Source: Apostichopus japonicus
Taxonomy: Eukaryota; Echinodermata; Holothuroidea; Aspidochirotida; Stichopodidae
Reading direction: 5' to 3'
Assembly: GCF_037975245.1 (NCBI RefSeq)
Contig: NC_092563.1
Coordinates: 3,357,001-3,421,000, forward strand
DNA: 64,000 nucleotides
Program-made: the position numbers and the translations under genes
Part shown: one piece after another, positions 25,364 to 38,000 of the stretch
Layout of the letters: each line of letters opens with the position of its first letter
Position numbering within the stretch: the first letter of the stretch is position 1
The notes under the pieces: model-generated
Seen by the model: the letters and a program-made list of their open reading frames with translations, nothing else
Told to the model about the DNA's origin: nothing
Database searches by the model: none

Positions 25364-27300
25364 CTAGTATATGCTGTCTTATTCTTTTCGTAACAACTTC
25401 CCTTACCTTGGTAATTGGTGCTAAAAATGGCTAAAACGCTTCAATGGGCAAAGTTCGATATTAACCGTGGGATATCACTAGGTAATTAGTGAGATGAAAA
25501 TTGGTAATGTAAAGATAATTAATTTCAAGAAAAATAATAAAAATCATTCCAATTCATACCAGCCTTTTGAATTAGTGCAATGTTGTGTATTAAAAGCATG
25601 TCATATTTCTTCTCGCCGAAAGTGTGCAATTAGCCGAGAAGGTAATGATGATAACTTCTGTCCCTATGCTTATATGCAAATTAAGCTAGGTTTAGTTCTA
25701 CTGCTGTGTAAGTGCTTTGGGTTTAGACTGAGGCTTGTGAGTAAGAAATAGATGTTTTGTGAAGGTTTTAATACATCTCTCATGAAATTAATACCACAAC
25801 TTTTACAATATAGTTTTGTTTTTTTGTTTTTTGTTCTCTTTTTGTGTGTGCGTTGATAAATATATATAAACATGTGACCGGAAATCCGGCAGCTTTAATT
25901 AATGAACAAAAGTGCAATCCTTCTCTGTTATCCATCTCACTGCCTTTGTCGTCAAATTCCATTATTTTAAGAACTTTTCCATTCATAACAGACAACTTCT
26001 ACACAGGGTTATATTGTTTAGTTTTTTGTTAATCATCATATAGAAAGCCTTGCCTTCGTAGCAGCATATCTACACGTAGTACCAATCTCCCCAATAGTTC
26101 CACCTTTTTTCATCTTATATCAAATTACGTCTTGCAATCTCCAGAGATAAATATCAAACATCTTTTTTTCCACAAATATCGGAACGCCAGAATAAGTTTA
26201 AAAATGCCTTAATTCTGTTGACATGATATTTGCTGTGTTGTCATCAATAGTCGTTGTTTATTTTGATAATTTCATGCAAAACTGCTACTATTATCATCAT
26301 CAAGTTAATTGCTTTTTAATTTGGGGTTCTCAGATCTAATCCATGTGAAAAACAAAATTCATACGATTTTTGAACCTGAAGTTCAATGTTTTGTTGAGAT
26401 ACAGATTTTTTTAAATGTTATTTAAAATTATTCAAACACATTCTATTACAAGATGACTGTGGTGCCAAAATTAAGTTTGATGTTGAATAATTGATTTAAA
26501 ACACTTCTATACAACATTTAGTTTTTGAGAAATTCTCCTTTAGACATTATATCATCAATGGAAAACGACTGGACCACCTAGTCTACCCATACAGTCCATT
26601 AGTTCGGCTTCTCGGTATCATCAGCACAAAATTCAGCGGGAGTTGATGCAAGGGAAGGAATTGATTGTTTGCTGTGTAGTAGTTACATTTTATAAAGCTC
26701 ATTCTCGAATGTTCGTTTTCATTTGGATCGTGAGCCCCTGATACGGTCGGTATTCATGGGTAAAGATTTGATTATATGTCGGTTGAAATACTAAACACAG
26801 GAGAAAAGGGGTTAATGATTTTAAGTGTTATTTTCTTTTCAATAATATTATAAGTGTATACTTCTGTAGAGAGATTCCATTATTGGGAAAACACTGAATG
26901 GAACATTACACATATACCAACTATTGTAATTAAACTTCCAAGAGGATGAGAAGGAATTGTTAGGTCATATAAAAGAGGTGGGGCAGCCAAAGTTAACTTT
27001 TTGCCAAAGGGCTTTTGCTGCTGACGTATTTCTGATGACAAAAGCCCGGATTTAGGCGTCCCCCTTCCAACCAACTCTTGACAATCAATTTCGTAAACAA
27101 TCCTTCAGATTTGGGGCATTTACAAGCATTCATCAGAAATGTGGTGCTATGTTTCATTGTTATGGAAAACGGTTGCATATGAGTTTATTGTGTGATTGCA
27201 AATGAATATGTATAAATTAATCATTACTGTACCATTATACTGAGACTTGGCATCATTTTTAAGTGCTGGCGATTTTGCTGGTTTCAAACATCTGAGCCCA
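25364..27300. other. gene-poor AT-rich DNA
   Basis: Contains small open frames on both strands but no domain or family motif, splice-consistent exon or RNA was recognised. A minus-strand frame at 26993-27178 contains several Cys/His and Lys residues but could not be assigned. Confidence 0.4.
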
Positions 27301-27307
27301 GTACATC

Positions 27308-28095
27308 TTTTCTATGTATGCACATCTCCTATATGTATGTACATCTTCTATGTATGTACATCTTCTCTATTTATGTACATCTTCTCTATGTATGTACATC
27401 TACTCTATGTATGTATATCTTCTCTATGTATGTACATCTTCTCTATGTATGTACATCTTCTCTATGTATGTACATCTACTCTATGTATGTATATCTTCTC
27501 TGTGTATGTACATCTACTCTATGTATGTACATCTTCTATATGTATGTATATCTTCTCTGTGTATGTACATCTACTCTATGTACGTACATCTTCTATATGT
27601 ATGTACATCTTCTCTGTGTATGTACATCTACTCTATGTATGTATATCTTCTCTGTGTATGTACATCTACTCTATGTATGTACATCTTCTATATGTATGTA
27701 CATCTTCTCTATGTATGTACATCTTCTCTATGTATGTACATCTTCTCTATGTATGTACATCTTCTCTATGTATGTACATCTTCTATATGTATGTACATCT
27801 CTGTGTATGTACATCTGCTCTATGTATGTACATCTTCTCCATGTATGTACATCTTCTATATGTATGTACATCTTCTATATGTATGTACATCTTCTATATG
27901 TATGTACATCTTCTCTGTGTATGTACATCTACTCTATGTATGTATATCTTCTCTGTGTATGTACATCTACTCTATGTATGTATATCTTCCCTGTGTATGT
28001 ACATCTGCTCTATGTATGTACATCTTCTCTATGTATGTACATCTTCTCTATGTATGTACATCTTCTCTATGTATGTACATCTTCTATATGTATAT
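27308..28095. repeat. 19-bp minisatellite, about 41 copies
   Basis: Unit CATCTTCTCTATGTATGTA with variants (TACTCTATG, TTCTATATG, TTCTCTGTG). Because 19 is not a multiple of 3, each frame cycles through the same 19 codons over three units. All three plus-strand frames stay open for 277-304 codons, giving repeated YVHLLYVCTSSLCMYIFSM. These frames are by-products of the repeat. Confidence 0.93.
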
Positions 28096-28160
28096 ACTCT
28101 GTATACTATTTGCCTTGTCAATGCATGTTTTCACATCTTGTATATAACTTGTACATTATG
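28091..28160 (+). repeat. 70-bp direct repeat, copy 1
   Basis: TATACTCTGTATACTATTTG to ACTTGTACATTATG recurs at 29832-29905 with few changes. The two copies bracket 1.7 kb that includes the ~330-bp tandem array. Confidence 0.8.
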
Positions 28161-28459
28161 AAACCATACATTTCTTATCTTCATTTTTAAACTTGAGTTT
28201 TGTCTTGTCTCTGTGTTTCATCTCTTACTCGTAATTATATTCTGAGTCTTGAATAACTGGATGCCTGAACAATATCAATATCGGATGAGAAATTACTTTA
28301 AAGATCTATGGCACACAAACACTTCCCATCTCGTATTTACCTCACAGAGATAAAACCTTGATGACACATGTACATGATGGTCATGCACATGGTGGCCTAA
28401 CTATTGCGTAACAACGAGTGCCTAAAATGAGACATTTGTCGTTGTCGACATAATGATTT

Positions 28460-29831
28460 TAAAAATGTTTATACTGGATTCATATGGATCAGAAGCTCAT
28501 ATCTCTCCGGTTAATAGGGAAATTCTACTCTTTTCGCCTCTAAATTCAATATTTTAAATTATGACATTCTGATTTGAAGTTCAAATTAGACTATCGCTTG
28601 AAAGAGTAGTGATCTATTGTAAACGCTTTTATTGTCCAAAATGAACTGAAGGTCGTCAACCATTTTCTGCATGATTTTGAGAAGATTTTAAATATCGCGA
28701 TTTTTGGTCGAATTTTGAAAAATCATAAGGGTATAGCCTTACAAATCAAATTTGGACGAAAAATCGAGGTTTACAGATTTCAGCCGAAATGTTTTTACTG
28801 GATTCATATGGATCAAAAGCTCATTTCTCTCCGGTTAAATGGGAAATTCTACTAATTTTTCGCTTCTAAATTCAATATTTTAAATTTTGACAGTATGATT
28901 TTAAGTTCAAATTAGACTATCGTTTGAAAGAGAAGTGATTTATTGTCAACGCTATTATTGTCCAAAATATTATAAATAGGTCGTCATCCTTTCTCTGCAT
29001 CATTTTGAGAAGATTTTAAGTATCGCGATTTTTTGACCGAATTTTGATAAAATCATAAGGGTACATATGCCTTACAAAATGATCAAATTTGGACGAAATA
29101 TCAAGGTTTCCAGATTTCAGCCGAAATGTTTTTACTGGATTCATATGGATCAAAAGCTCATTTCTCTCCGGTTAAATGGGAAATTCTACTAATTTTTCGC
29201 TCTAAATTCAATATTTTAATTATGACATTATGATTTTAAGTTCAAATTAGACTGTCCTTTGAAAGAGTAGTGATCTATTGTAAACGCTATTATTGTCCAA
29301 ATTGTAATAAATAGGTGTTTTTTTTTTTTATCTGCATCATTTTGAGATTATAAATATCGCGATTTTTGGTCGAATTTTAAAAAAATCATAAGGGTGCCTT
29401 ACAAAATGATCAAATTTGGACGAAAAATCGAGGTTATCAGATTTCAGCAGAAATGTTTTTACTGGATTCATATGGATCAGAAGCTCATTTCTCTCCGGTT
29501 AAAAGGGAAATTCTACTTATTTTTGCCACTAAATTCAATATTTTAAACTATGACATTATGATTTTAAGCTTCAATTAGACTGTCGTTGAAAGAGTAGTGA
29601 CTTATTGTAAACGCTATTATTGTCGAAAATATAAGAAAGAGGTCGTCAAACCTTCTCTGCATCACTTTGAGAAGATTTTAAATATCGTGATCTATGGTCG
29701 AGTTTTGTTTTTAAGTTCATTTTCTCCGGTCATAGGTGAAATTCTTCTCATTTTTCCGCCTTTAAATTCAATATTTGAATGTACGACAATGATTCAATGT
29801 TCAAATTAAACTGTCGTTTCAGACGAAATGT
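28460..29831. repeat. ~330-bp tandem repeat, four copies
   Basis: Copies start near 28464, 28788, 29125 and 29452 (spacings 324, 337, 327) at AATGTTTTTACTGGATTCAT. Each unit includes CTCATTTCTCTCCGGTTAAA, a region resembling AATATCGCGATTTTTGGTCG, and a 3' part CAAATTTGGACGAAAAATCG. The last copy is degenerate and runs into the second 70-bp direct repeat. Satellite-like; no coding potential recognised. Confidence 0.88.
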
Positions 29832-29905
29832 TTATACTCTGTATCTATTACTATTTGCTTTGTCAATGCATGTTTTCACATCTTGTATATAACTTGTACA
29901 TTATG
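29832..29905 (+). repeat. 70-bp direct repeat, copy 2
   Basis: Second copy of 28091-28160. The hAT-like element at 29912 inserted immediately after its ACATTATG end. Confidence 0.8.
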
Positions 29906-29911
29906 GGGAGA

Positions 29912-30806
29912 CAGGCGCGGCGGAACGCAAAAATTATTGGGGGGGGGGGGGGCTAATGTGTGGAGACTTTCTAAGCGGAGCGCCACGTACCATCGGTTAG
30001 CGTGGAGCGTACAAGAAAATTTTGGGTTTTTTCAAACCCCCAGATGGCCGGAAACGGCACTTCCCGAGTGTTTTATGCTGCGAATACCTAGCCCTAAAAT
30101 ATGGGTCTCAAGCCTGCAATTTCTCAGATTGCACGTTTAAATCTGTAAAAACATTGTAATTTGTATATTCGATGGTGCTTTAAGAGAGCAGCTATAACTC
30201 GTAGTGTACTCGCAAAGACGTTTTTGAGTGTAGTAAATTACTAATTGCAATTAAATGCAATAATTAAATAAATGTCATAAGAAAAAACAGAAAGTCAACA
30301 AATGGGTAATTCCAAAACCATGTGCAGTTGCCAACAATTTCTATGAACCAAGCACTGTCACGAATGCATGTACCCCATACACAGGTGAAATGCTATAATT
30401 GTGTTTTTGTTCGTTTAATAATTGATTGAGTTTAAACATAGAGCCATGTTCCACGCTTTGTGTGTACTCGTAGTGTAAACGCAAATTTTGATGAGTGTAG
30501 CGTTTAGCTTATTACACTCTTATTTTAAACCCTAATATTCGATGAGGCCGGGTATGATAGAGACAATCAATGTGGTCTATAGCCAGGGGACGGACCGAGG
30601 GTCCTCCCAGCATTTACTAAAATTATTATACCTAAATAGTATACGTGTGCATCGAACAGATCGACAAGTATGCATTGAAAAATGGGCAGATGCACGTTTC
30701 GGAGCCTTGGTAAATATTGGGGGGGGGGCTTATCATGCATTTGCCCCCTCAACTTTTTCATTTGGGGGGGCTGAGCCCCCCAAGCCCCCCGGTTCCGCCG
30801 CCACTG
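29912..30806. mobile_element. hAT-like non-autonomous element (895 bp)
   Basis: Left end CAGGCGCGGCGGAACG, right end GGTTCCGCCGCCACTG, flanked by TGGGGAGA (29904-29911) and GGGGGAGA (30807-30814), a 7/8 match. Contains the module shared with other elements (29970-30080, inverted orientation) and a second terminus-like sequence CAGGGGACGGACCGAGG near 30585, so it may be composite. Confidence 0.75.
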
Positions 30807-30814
30807 GGGGGAGA

Positions 30815-31124
30815 TATCTGCTTATAAAGTTAATGTTCATACCAATTTATGTTTAAAGAGAATGTCTCCCCCACCTTAAGCATTAAAATCCTTACACATG
30901 TGTTCTCATGATAACTACAGCAACTTCATTTAAAAATACAAAAACAAGTCATATTATTGCACAGTGATTAAATAAGATTTATGCTGTTAGTACTGATGAG
31001 GTGAAGATCTATAATAAACATGAAACACATAATCACAAAACAATTAGCACCTCCCACCCTCTCTCCCCTTACAAACCCCAAACAATGGCCCCAGATTGAC
31101 CACCAGCAAAACCAAAATATGATG
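30815..31124. other. spacer between hAT-like element and 36-bp array
   Basis: AT-rich DNA downstream of the EDEM2 3' end. No feature recognised. Confidence 0.4.
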
Positions 31125-31690
31125 GAATCATCTGACTTCATCCTCATTGGGATTAATGTGGAATGATCTGACTCCATCCTCATTGGGATTAATGTAGAAT
31201 CATCTGACTTCATCCTCATTGGGATTGTGAGGAATCATCTGACTCCATCCTCATTGGGATTAATGTGGAACTCCATCCTCATTGGGATTAATGTAGAATC
31301 ATCTGACTTCATCCTCATTGGGATTAATGTAGAATCATCTGACTCCATCCTCATTGGGATTAATGTAGAATCATCTGACTCCATCCCCATTCGGATTGAT
31401 GTTTAATCATCTGACTCCATCCTTGTTGGGATTAATGTGGAATCATGACTCCATCCTGGATGGGATTAATGTCGAATCATGTGACTCCATCCTCGTTGGG
31501 ATTAATGAGGAATCATGACTCCATCCTCGTTGGGATTGTGTGGAATCATATGACTCCATCCTGGATGGGATTAATGTGGAATCATCAGACTCCATCATCG
31601 TTGGGATTAATGTGGAATTATCCGACTCCATCATCGTTGGGATTGATGTGGAATCATCTGACTCCATCCTCATTGGGATTCTGACTCTCT
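31125..31690. repeat. 36-bp minisatellite, about 15 copies
   Basis: Unit ATCATCTGACTCCATCCTCA followed by TTGGGATTAATGTGGA, with some units shortened. Since 36 is 12 codons, the minus strand reads as a 12-residue repeat like SDDSTLIPTRME for stretches, but with stops and frame breaks. It lies 0.3 kb past the EDEM2 stop on the minus strand, possibly in its 3' UTR. No start, splice or homology supports a protein. Confidence 0.88.
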
Positions 31691-32013
31691 CCCTCTCTGC
31701 ACCAACATAAACATTCCTAGATGTACTGTCCAGCCAACAAATGTTTCCACAGTATATTTGCCCAGCAAACATTCATCCGTCACTTATCAAAATACATGAC
31801 CTTTGACACTTCACCAATTCTTACCCAAACCAGCAAAACCATCTCAAATATCAGCTGGCTTAGGTTAAAGGCAACTCATCCGAGAGGAGAAATTAGTTCA
31901 CTCTCTCTCTCCGTCTCTCTCTGACCTTTGTAAGCATCTCCTGACATTTTTTGCATCCCTATGGATTTGTGGTTCCTAGAGCAGCAGAAGTTTCCATGGT
32001 AACATCTGAATGT
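31691..32013. other. region just downstream of the EDEM2 stop
   Basis: Probably EDEM2 3' UTR on the minus strand. Contains a CTCTCT-rich stretch at about 31899-31922. No clear AATAAA on the minus strand was found close to the stop. Confidence 0.4.
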
Positions 32014-35000
32014 TCACGTCTCCCAATCAGGAAACATTTCTCCTAAGATTGAGAGCTTAGCGCTGAACGGCTGAGAGGTACAATTGTGCCTTCTGGTCAA
32101 TTCTTCCTTTTCTACATTTGGATAAAGCTCTGCTATATATCTCTCCAACCACTTGAGTCTTGCCTCCTTCTGGTTTATGCTCTTTAACAAGTTCTCCATC
32201 GATCTCATTTCGTTCCCTCTCTGACAACAATCGATGGCACTGATGTCGATGGGGTGGGCCTCCGTATTGAATATGTAACCTCCAGCATCGAGGATGCACT
32301 TCCTGTGTGGGCTGCTCACCAGCGTTCCCTCACTACCGTTGGCATGGAGAAAGTTATCTGGGTCAAATAGCAGATATAGATACTTGGTGGTCTCGGATAG
32401 AAAGAAAGATTCCATACGGTTGTCTTTGGTGTGATGCCGTGAATCTTTCATCTGGAAGAATATGAGAGGAGGGGGGGGGGGGAGTTATTTGGTACCATCA
32501 ATGAATGGAAATAACACATGTGAATAAATAAATACATTGGTAAACATATGAACATAATATACAATTATAAATATATAAATATAAATATATAACAAATCAA
32601 AATTGAACATAAAGAGAGGAAAACCCTCTGTTCTCTCCTATCATGTAACATAATTTTTAATTAAATCTGTATTTACCATTGAATAAGAAGATATTTTACC
32701 ACGCCCTCAACACATTACAGCACAGCCACCATCTAACTTTAACTATTCCATTTCATTTCAATTGACAGTGTTTTAGATTCCCTTTTGACATATCAACGAC
32801 TAATGCTACAATAAATGTCGGTAAAGATGCCTGGAAAATAGAATTTGTCAGAAGTTGAATCAAATTCTTATTTCATCCCTCATCGGATATTTTTGAGTGG
32901 AATAAGACAAGAGAAGGGGTGTTCGATCAATCACTTGTTATTTTACTTGGAACAATAGTATGATTGGTCGCAAAAGTACTGCAGCGGACCAGCCAACGAA
33001 TAGAGAAATGTTGCAGGAGGGAACCACACTTACACTAGCATATCCACACGGAGTCCTGGCACTGACTTGGATGGAGGTCATAATGTCTCGTCCTACCTCA
33101 AGCAGGAAAGGATCTCTGGTTGCTTGGTAGAGGTACATGACGCTCTCAATTAGTTCTGTAAGACAACAAATATATAATAATATTGATAATGATCGTAATA
33201 TTTGAACACTACCTACCATCAAGGATTTGCTGTATAAATGTGGTTTGTTCACCCAACTTAGCTAAAGAGATAAAGACTTCTGTTCCAGAGTTTTCTTGAC
33301 TGATTCCAAACCAAGCAAAAAAAGTGCTAAGTCCAAGCAACGGAGCGTTTCCTGGAGGTCATACCATGCAGTAGGATACACACAGTATATATAACGACAT
33401 GTTATGTGATATGCAAAAGTACACGGTGCATAATATCATCACTCAAATTAGCTGAAGCACTATCGGCGGCTCGGACGTTTGTCTCGTACAGAGAACTGTG
33501 GCTCTTGCGTACAAAACTGCCCTATATATCTTTGCCCTTGTACATCAACTGGATTCTTGATTAATGAACATCCTCATAAGCAAACTTGCTGTCCCGGATG
33601 TGTAACTTAACCCTGGTCATTGGTAACTTGTCACGCCTACACACCAAAGTGTGCACAATTCAAACAATCTTTCCTGGGGCACCACAGTGCACCACAGCCA
33701 CATGTACCCTGGGGGACTTCCCATAGGGTGCAGCCACAAACCGATGCACGCAAATATATTTACAAGTCACCTCGCAAGTCCCCATTTATACACCTGGGTG
33801 AAGAGAGGCAATGGAGATAAAATGCCTTGCCCAAGGACACAACGCAGTGATCTGGCCAGGGCTCGAACCTGTAATCCTTAGATCACAAGTCCACTGCCTT
33901 AACCACTTGAACACAACGCCCTCTATCATTTGGTAAAAGGAAAACAATTTGCCACTTGCAGCCGAAGGAGAAATATAATGTTTGATACCACTTGTTGTCA
34001 TAGAAACAGGACAAAGCATCACCTGGTCGTAAAGGGTAGCCTTCTCGTCCATCCACAGAGACACCGTGGGCGATATTATAGAACTCGGGGGTGAAACCGA
34101 TCTGCTTCCAAACTTGATGAAAATTGTGGAGGGTTTTCATGGCAGGATCGACATCACCTATGAGACTCTGAGGAAGATATTAGATACACTGATTGTTGAG
34201 AGTGTTTACTATTCATGGTGTATCTCCTGTTGGATTGGCCAATTTAAAAACTTTATGATGAATATTGAAGTGCAGACCAGGGCGATACTGAATACCAAGT
34301 AGTTAAATGCAAAACTAGTTCAATTAGCATGAACTTACCTGCAGACCAGGCCAATAAGCGTCCAGTGATTGGAACACAGGTAAACTGACCTGACCTTTCT
34401 TCATGTTGACCCACATATACCAGTCATCCCTCTTGTTATAAGTCTTCACTGCTTCTTCATACTCTGCAAAAGTATTCAAGGGATTGATAGGTGTAAACTT
34501 ATGGAAAAATACAATTCTCTAAATTATAAAACAATGACTCTAACTTTTAAAGTCTATTGTCAACATTTCAGCTTCATCTTAAAATGTGACCTCTGGTTAC
34601 TTGATATGCAAAGGTACTTCTGACTTGTACCTGCAGCAGAGAAATGGTCACATCTTACACACCGTCTCCGACTAAAGGCTAGATAGCTCAGTTCGTCTTT
34701 GTATTTCTAAGATTGCTCCTTCCAATGCTCTTCTTTACTTAGCTGTTTTCGAACTGTATTCCCCAATCAGGTCTCTGATGATGGTATGCATTAATATAGG
34801 TGCACTTCTCAAGTTAGCATACGCATGTTTCTTTTACTTGTTTTAACCAATAGCTCCTACAGGGTACATTAACGGAATAGAAGTAATATATCTTCTCTTT
34901 TATTCTCTATCGATAGAAAGGACAAACATATTTAGACTACTACAATATTACTTAATAGATTTTTCAAGTTAAAACTAGTCTTTTTGTAAGGTTTGTAGGA

Positions 35001-38000
35001 GTATGATTTGATCTACTTTCCACATCTCAGTCACAATTCAGATATCTCTCCTTGTGATCTCAACTTATCTGTAGAAAGGTTCCATTTATATCCTAAGGTG
35101 AAAAGTCAAACAGTCACTTTAACGTGCCTGGTTTATATGAGTATGCTGCAATATTGAAATATTTCTAAAAACTTACTTATTAATTTGTATGTCATATTAA
35201 AATGTACAAAACGTTGCAAATTCAGCTCTTCAAAGATATTTTTCCTTCACTATCTAAATCTGTGAAAGCAATTCCTCTGAACTTGCACAGAATGAGGTGA
35301 ATAGTCAGGTAGTGACTATAGTTACCTCTGAACATATCCATCAGTTCTTGGTTGCCAAGCAACAGACTTCCTTTGACCAAGTACTCCAAGTAGGAGTCGA
35401 TACCGCCCCCTATCCCCGAGTCAAGAGCTGTCCACTTCTTGGTGAGAACATTGATGTGGTTGCCAACCTTTTTAAGGTAAAAGTAATATTAACATATGAA
35501 ATCTCTACCAAAGAAGAAGAAATAAGAACAATTCCAAGATGCCATCATCTAATGTTAGGTTAAATGAAAAGCAATAAACCTGTGTTATTTGAAGTGGATA
35601 TTATGGTGGCAGTCAGCGGCACATTTATATGGAATAGACAAATATTCCAGACTCTTAGTTGAAACCCCCCCCCATCTTGGTATCTTATTTCTAACTCTAG
35701 AGATGGATGTTTGAATTTTAACTATGTTTAACAGATCAGACTCTTCCTTACTCCATTAAGTGGACTGTAGTCAAATATTCCAAACTCTTAGTTGAACCCG
35801 CCCCCTCCCATCTTGGTATCTTATTTCTAACTCCAGAGATGGATGTTTGAATGTTAACTATGTTTATCAGATCAGACCCTTCCTTACTCCATTAAGTGGA
35901 CTGTAGTCATCATGACTGATTTTGTTTACAAACTCTACTTTTCTATCATTTATTTTTTCTCTCCTTGAAATGTTTGCTCAGATGTCAATGTTCTCTTCAT
36001 TCCAGACAATATTCAACAATATCTAACTTGTTCGTAAAGAACATAATTTTCCTCAGTCGTTAAAATGACTTAATTAATTAAAAAGTAATAACAAAACAAA
36101 CATTTTCCCCGCTCAATTGCCATGATTATACATCACTGACTCTGTTTTTGCCAGATGCATTCATAAAGCTTCAACAAATTTTAAAATCTACCATGGTACA
36201 GGAGGGGGAGGGGGGGCAGGGGTTGGGGAAGGGGAATGACAATCCTGAAAAGTAACCAGTTTGCCACTTTCTCGTTAACCTCCTCGTGGAAGTAAAACAT
36301 GTTCTGTGAACTAGGTTCATAGGGACTTTAAAATTCCTGTTGTAAGAGTTACTTGTCTGCAATATGTTGGCAAACTTAACAACAGGTAATATATTATGTG
36401 AGAGCAATGTAATTAAAGATCCGCCTCTACATGTACCTTTCAATAAGCAATATTTAATCGAATATGCAACAAGGTGTTGATAACATACTCTGTTAGAAGA
36501 AAATGTGGCCACCAACAACAACATAAAAAAAAAAATTCTGTATTCACCAATCCAATTCCTGACCTGCATTTCCAAAGAGCATGCAGGGCTTTCAAAGCTG
36601 TCTCCTCAAATATTGGCTCCCCTGTCAACCTACTAAGGGTTCCAAATTCTACTATGAAAGTACCAACTCCAGATGTACACGTCACTGCTGTTTCCCCTTG
36701 CGGCACCCCGTGGACCAAGTTAATGGTACCATATGGCATCCCAGAGAGGGTATCAAAAGCTGCGAGGGGGAAACATTAAGGTGGTTATCGGTTTTGGGAA
36801 CAAATCAGTTCAATAAACCATTTGTTTTAACAATCCCTTAACGCACATTTTAATGTATAACAAATCGTTACTTATTAATTTATTTTCTTCTACTGATTTT
36901 TTTACTCACCGGGTAAAAGTTTAGTGGCAATTTCTTTGGCCATTGTCAGCAAGGGCCCTTTACAAGGCCATTCTGGGCCTACGGGGATCTGCGCTTTCTT
37001 GGACAGCAGGTGAGCTGACAAAAGTCCTCCAACCACTGCAAATCAGAAGGGAAAAGGAATTGCAGGACATTTCAGAACATATTTCACACGATGAACAGAC
37101 AACAGGTTCAAACGAAACTTTATCGTAAACATGAAGCAAATAAGCCTCCTTGTTTACAATCAAATTCCAACAGACATTTTCAGAGAGTCTAAGTAAAGTC
37201 AGGCATCCACCTGTGATGAAAGTGTAAATGCTATATTTGCTTTTGTTATAAGTTTTTTGGAGGAACAACTAAACTCTTGATCTAAGTTTAGCATACCTTT
37301 GAATACAAGCACACATGATTTCCATGAATATTTCCAACATTTGTTTTGGAATGGAGCAAAAGAAATGTACTGCTGGAAAGTGATTTAAACCAGTAATCTC
37401 TGGGTTATAAGTTCAGCACTCTACCAACTTTTTTTGTTGTTGCCGGAAGGGACCAGCCTATAACGGTTATGCCAATCATTTTCTCTGTTTTGTGGAATTT
37501 ATACTAGAGACAAAATCACTGGCTACTGTGTTAAAGACCAGTAAACTTTATTAAATGAAGTATTTTTTATGTAATATTAATGAAATTCTTATGAAAATAA
37601 TTTTCTGTATTTTATGTGATAATGGTTGAAAGAAACTTAAAAATTGAAACTGAGCTACCCAGCCTTTAGTTGTTAGCAATCCCTATATAGCCATTTCTTC
37701 TCTGGGGGCAGTAGTCATGAGCCAAGGTTACTTGGATATTTGTTACAGTGTAACCAGGCATCACATCCAAAATTTCATTCCATTAAACCCAGAAAGCAGT
37801 TTTTACTATGTAAGTTAATGAATCACACAAAACTGACAGGGAAATTTTTAGACATGGAAATGAGTTAAGAAGGTTATGGCTAGAATGGAATTCAAATTCA
37901 TTAGCTGGACAGAATTCAATTGTATCAACTCTTCATAACAAGTTTTGCAGATGATAGAGGGAATAAAGTTAAAGTGAATGAAATTAGCCAAGGATGCAAC

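Noticed and set aside
25040-25393. 117-codon plus-strand frame
   Set aside because: Lies inside a hAT-like element; the same sequence occurs inverted at 50425-50784 with frames that do not agree.
27247-28190. Three long overlapping plus-strand reading frames (277-304 codons) rich in Tyr, Cys and Met
   Set aside because: All three arise from one 19-bp minisatellite unit; no domain, splice or start context supports a protein.
31443-31772. 109-codon minus-strand frame with repeats like MESDDSTLIPTM
   Set aside because: 36-bp minisatellite; frame is broken along the array and no homology is known to me.
37370-37432. Functional tRNA gene
   Set aside because: D-arm to T-arm similarity only; acceptor stem missing and B box altered.
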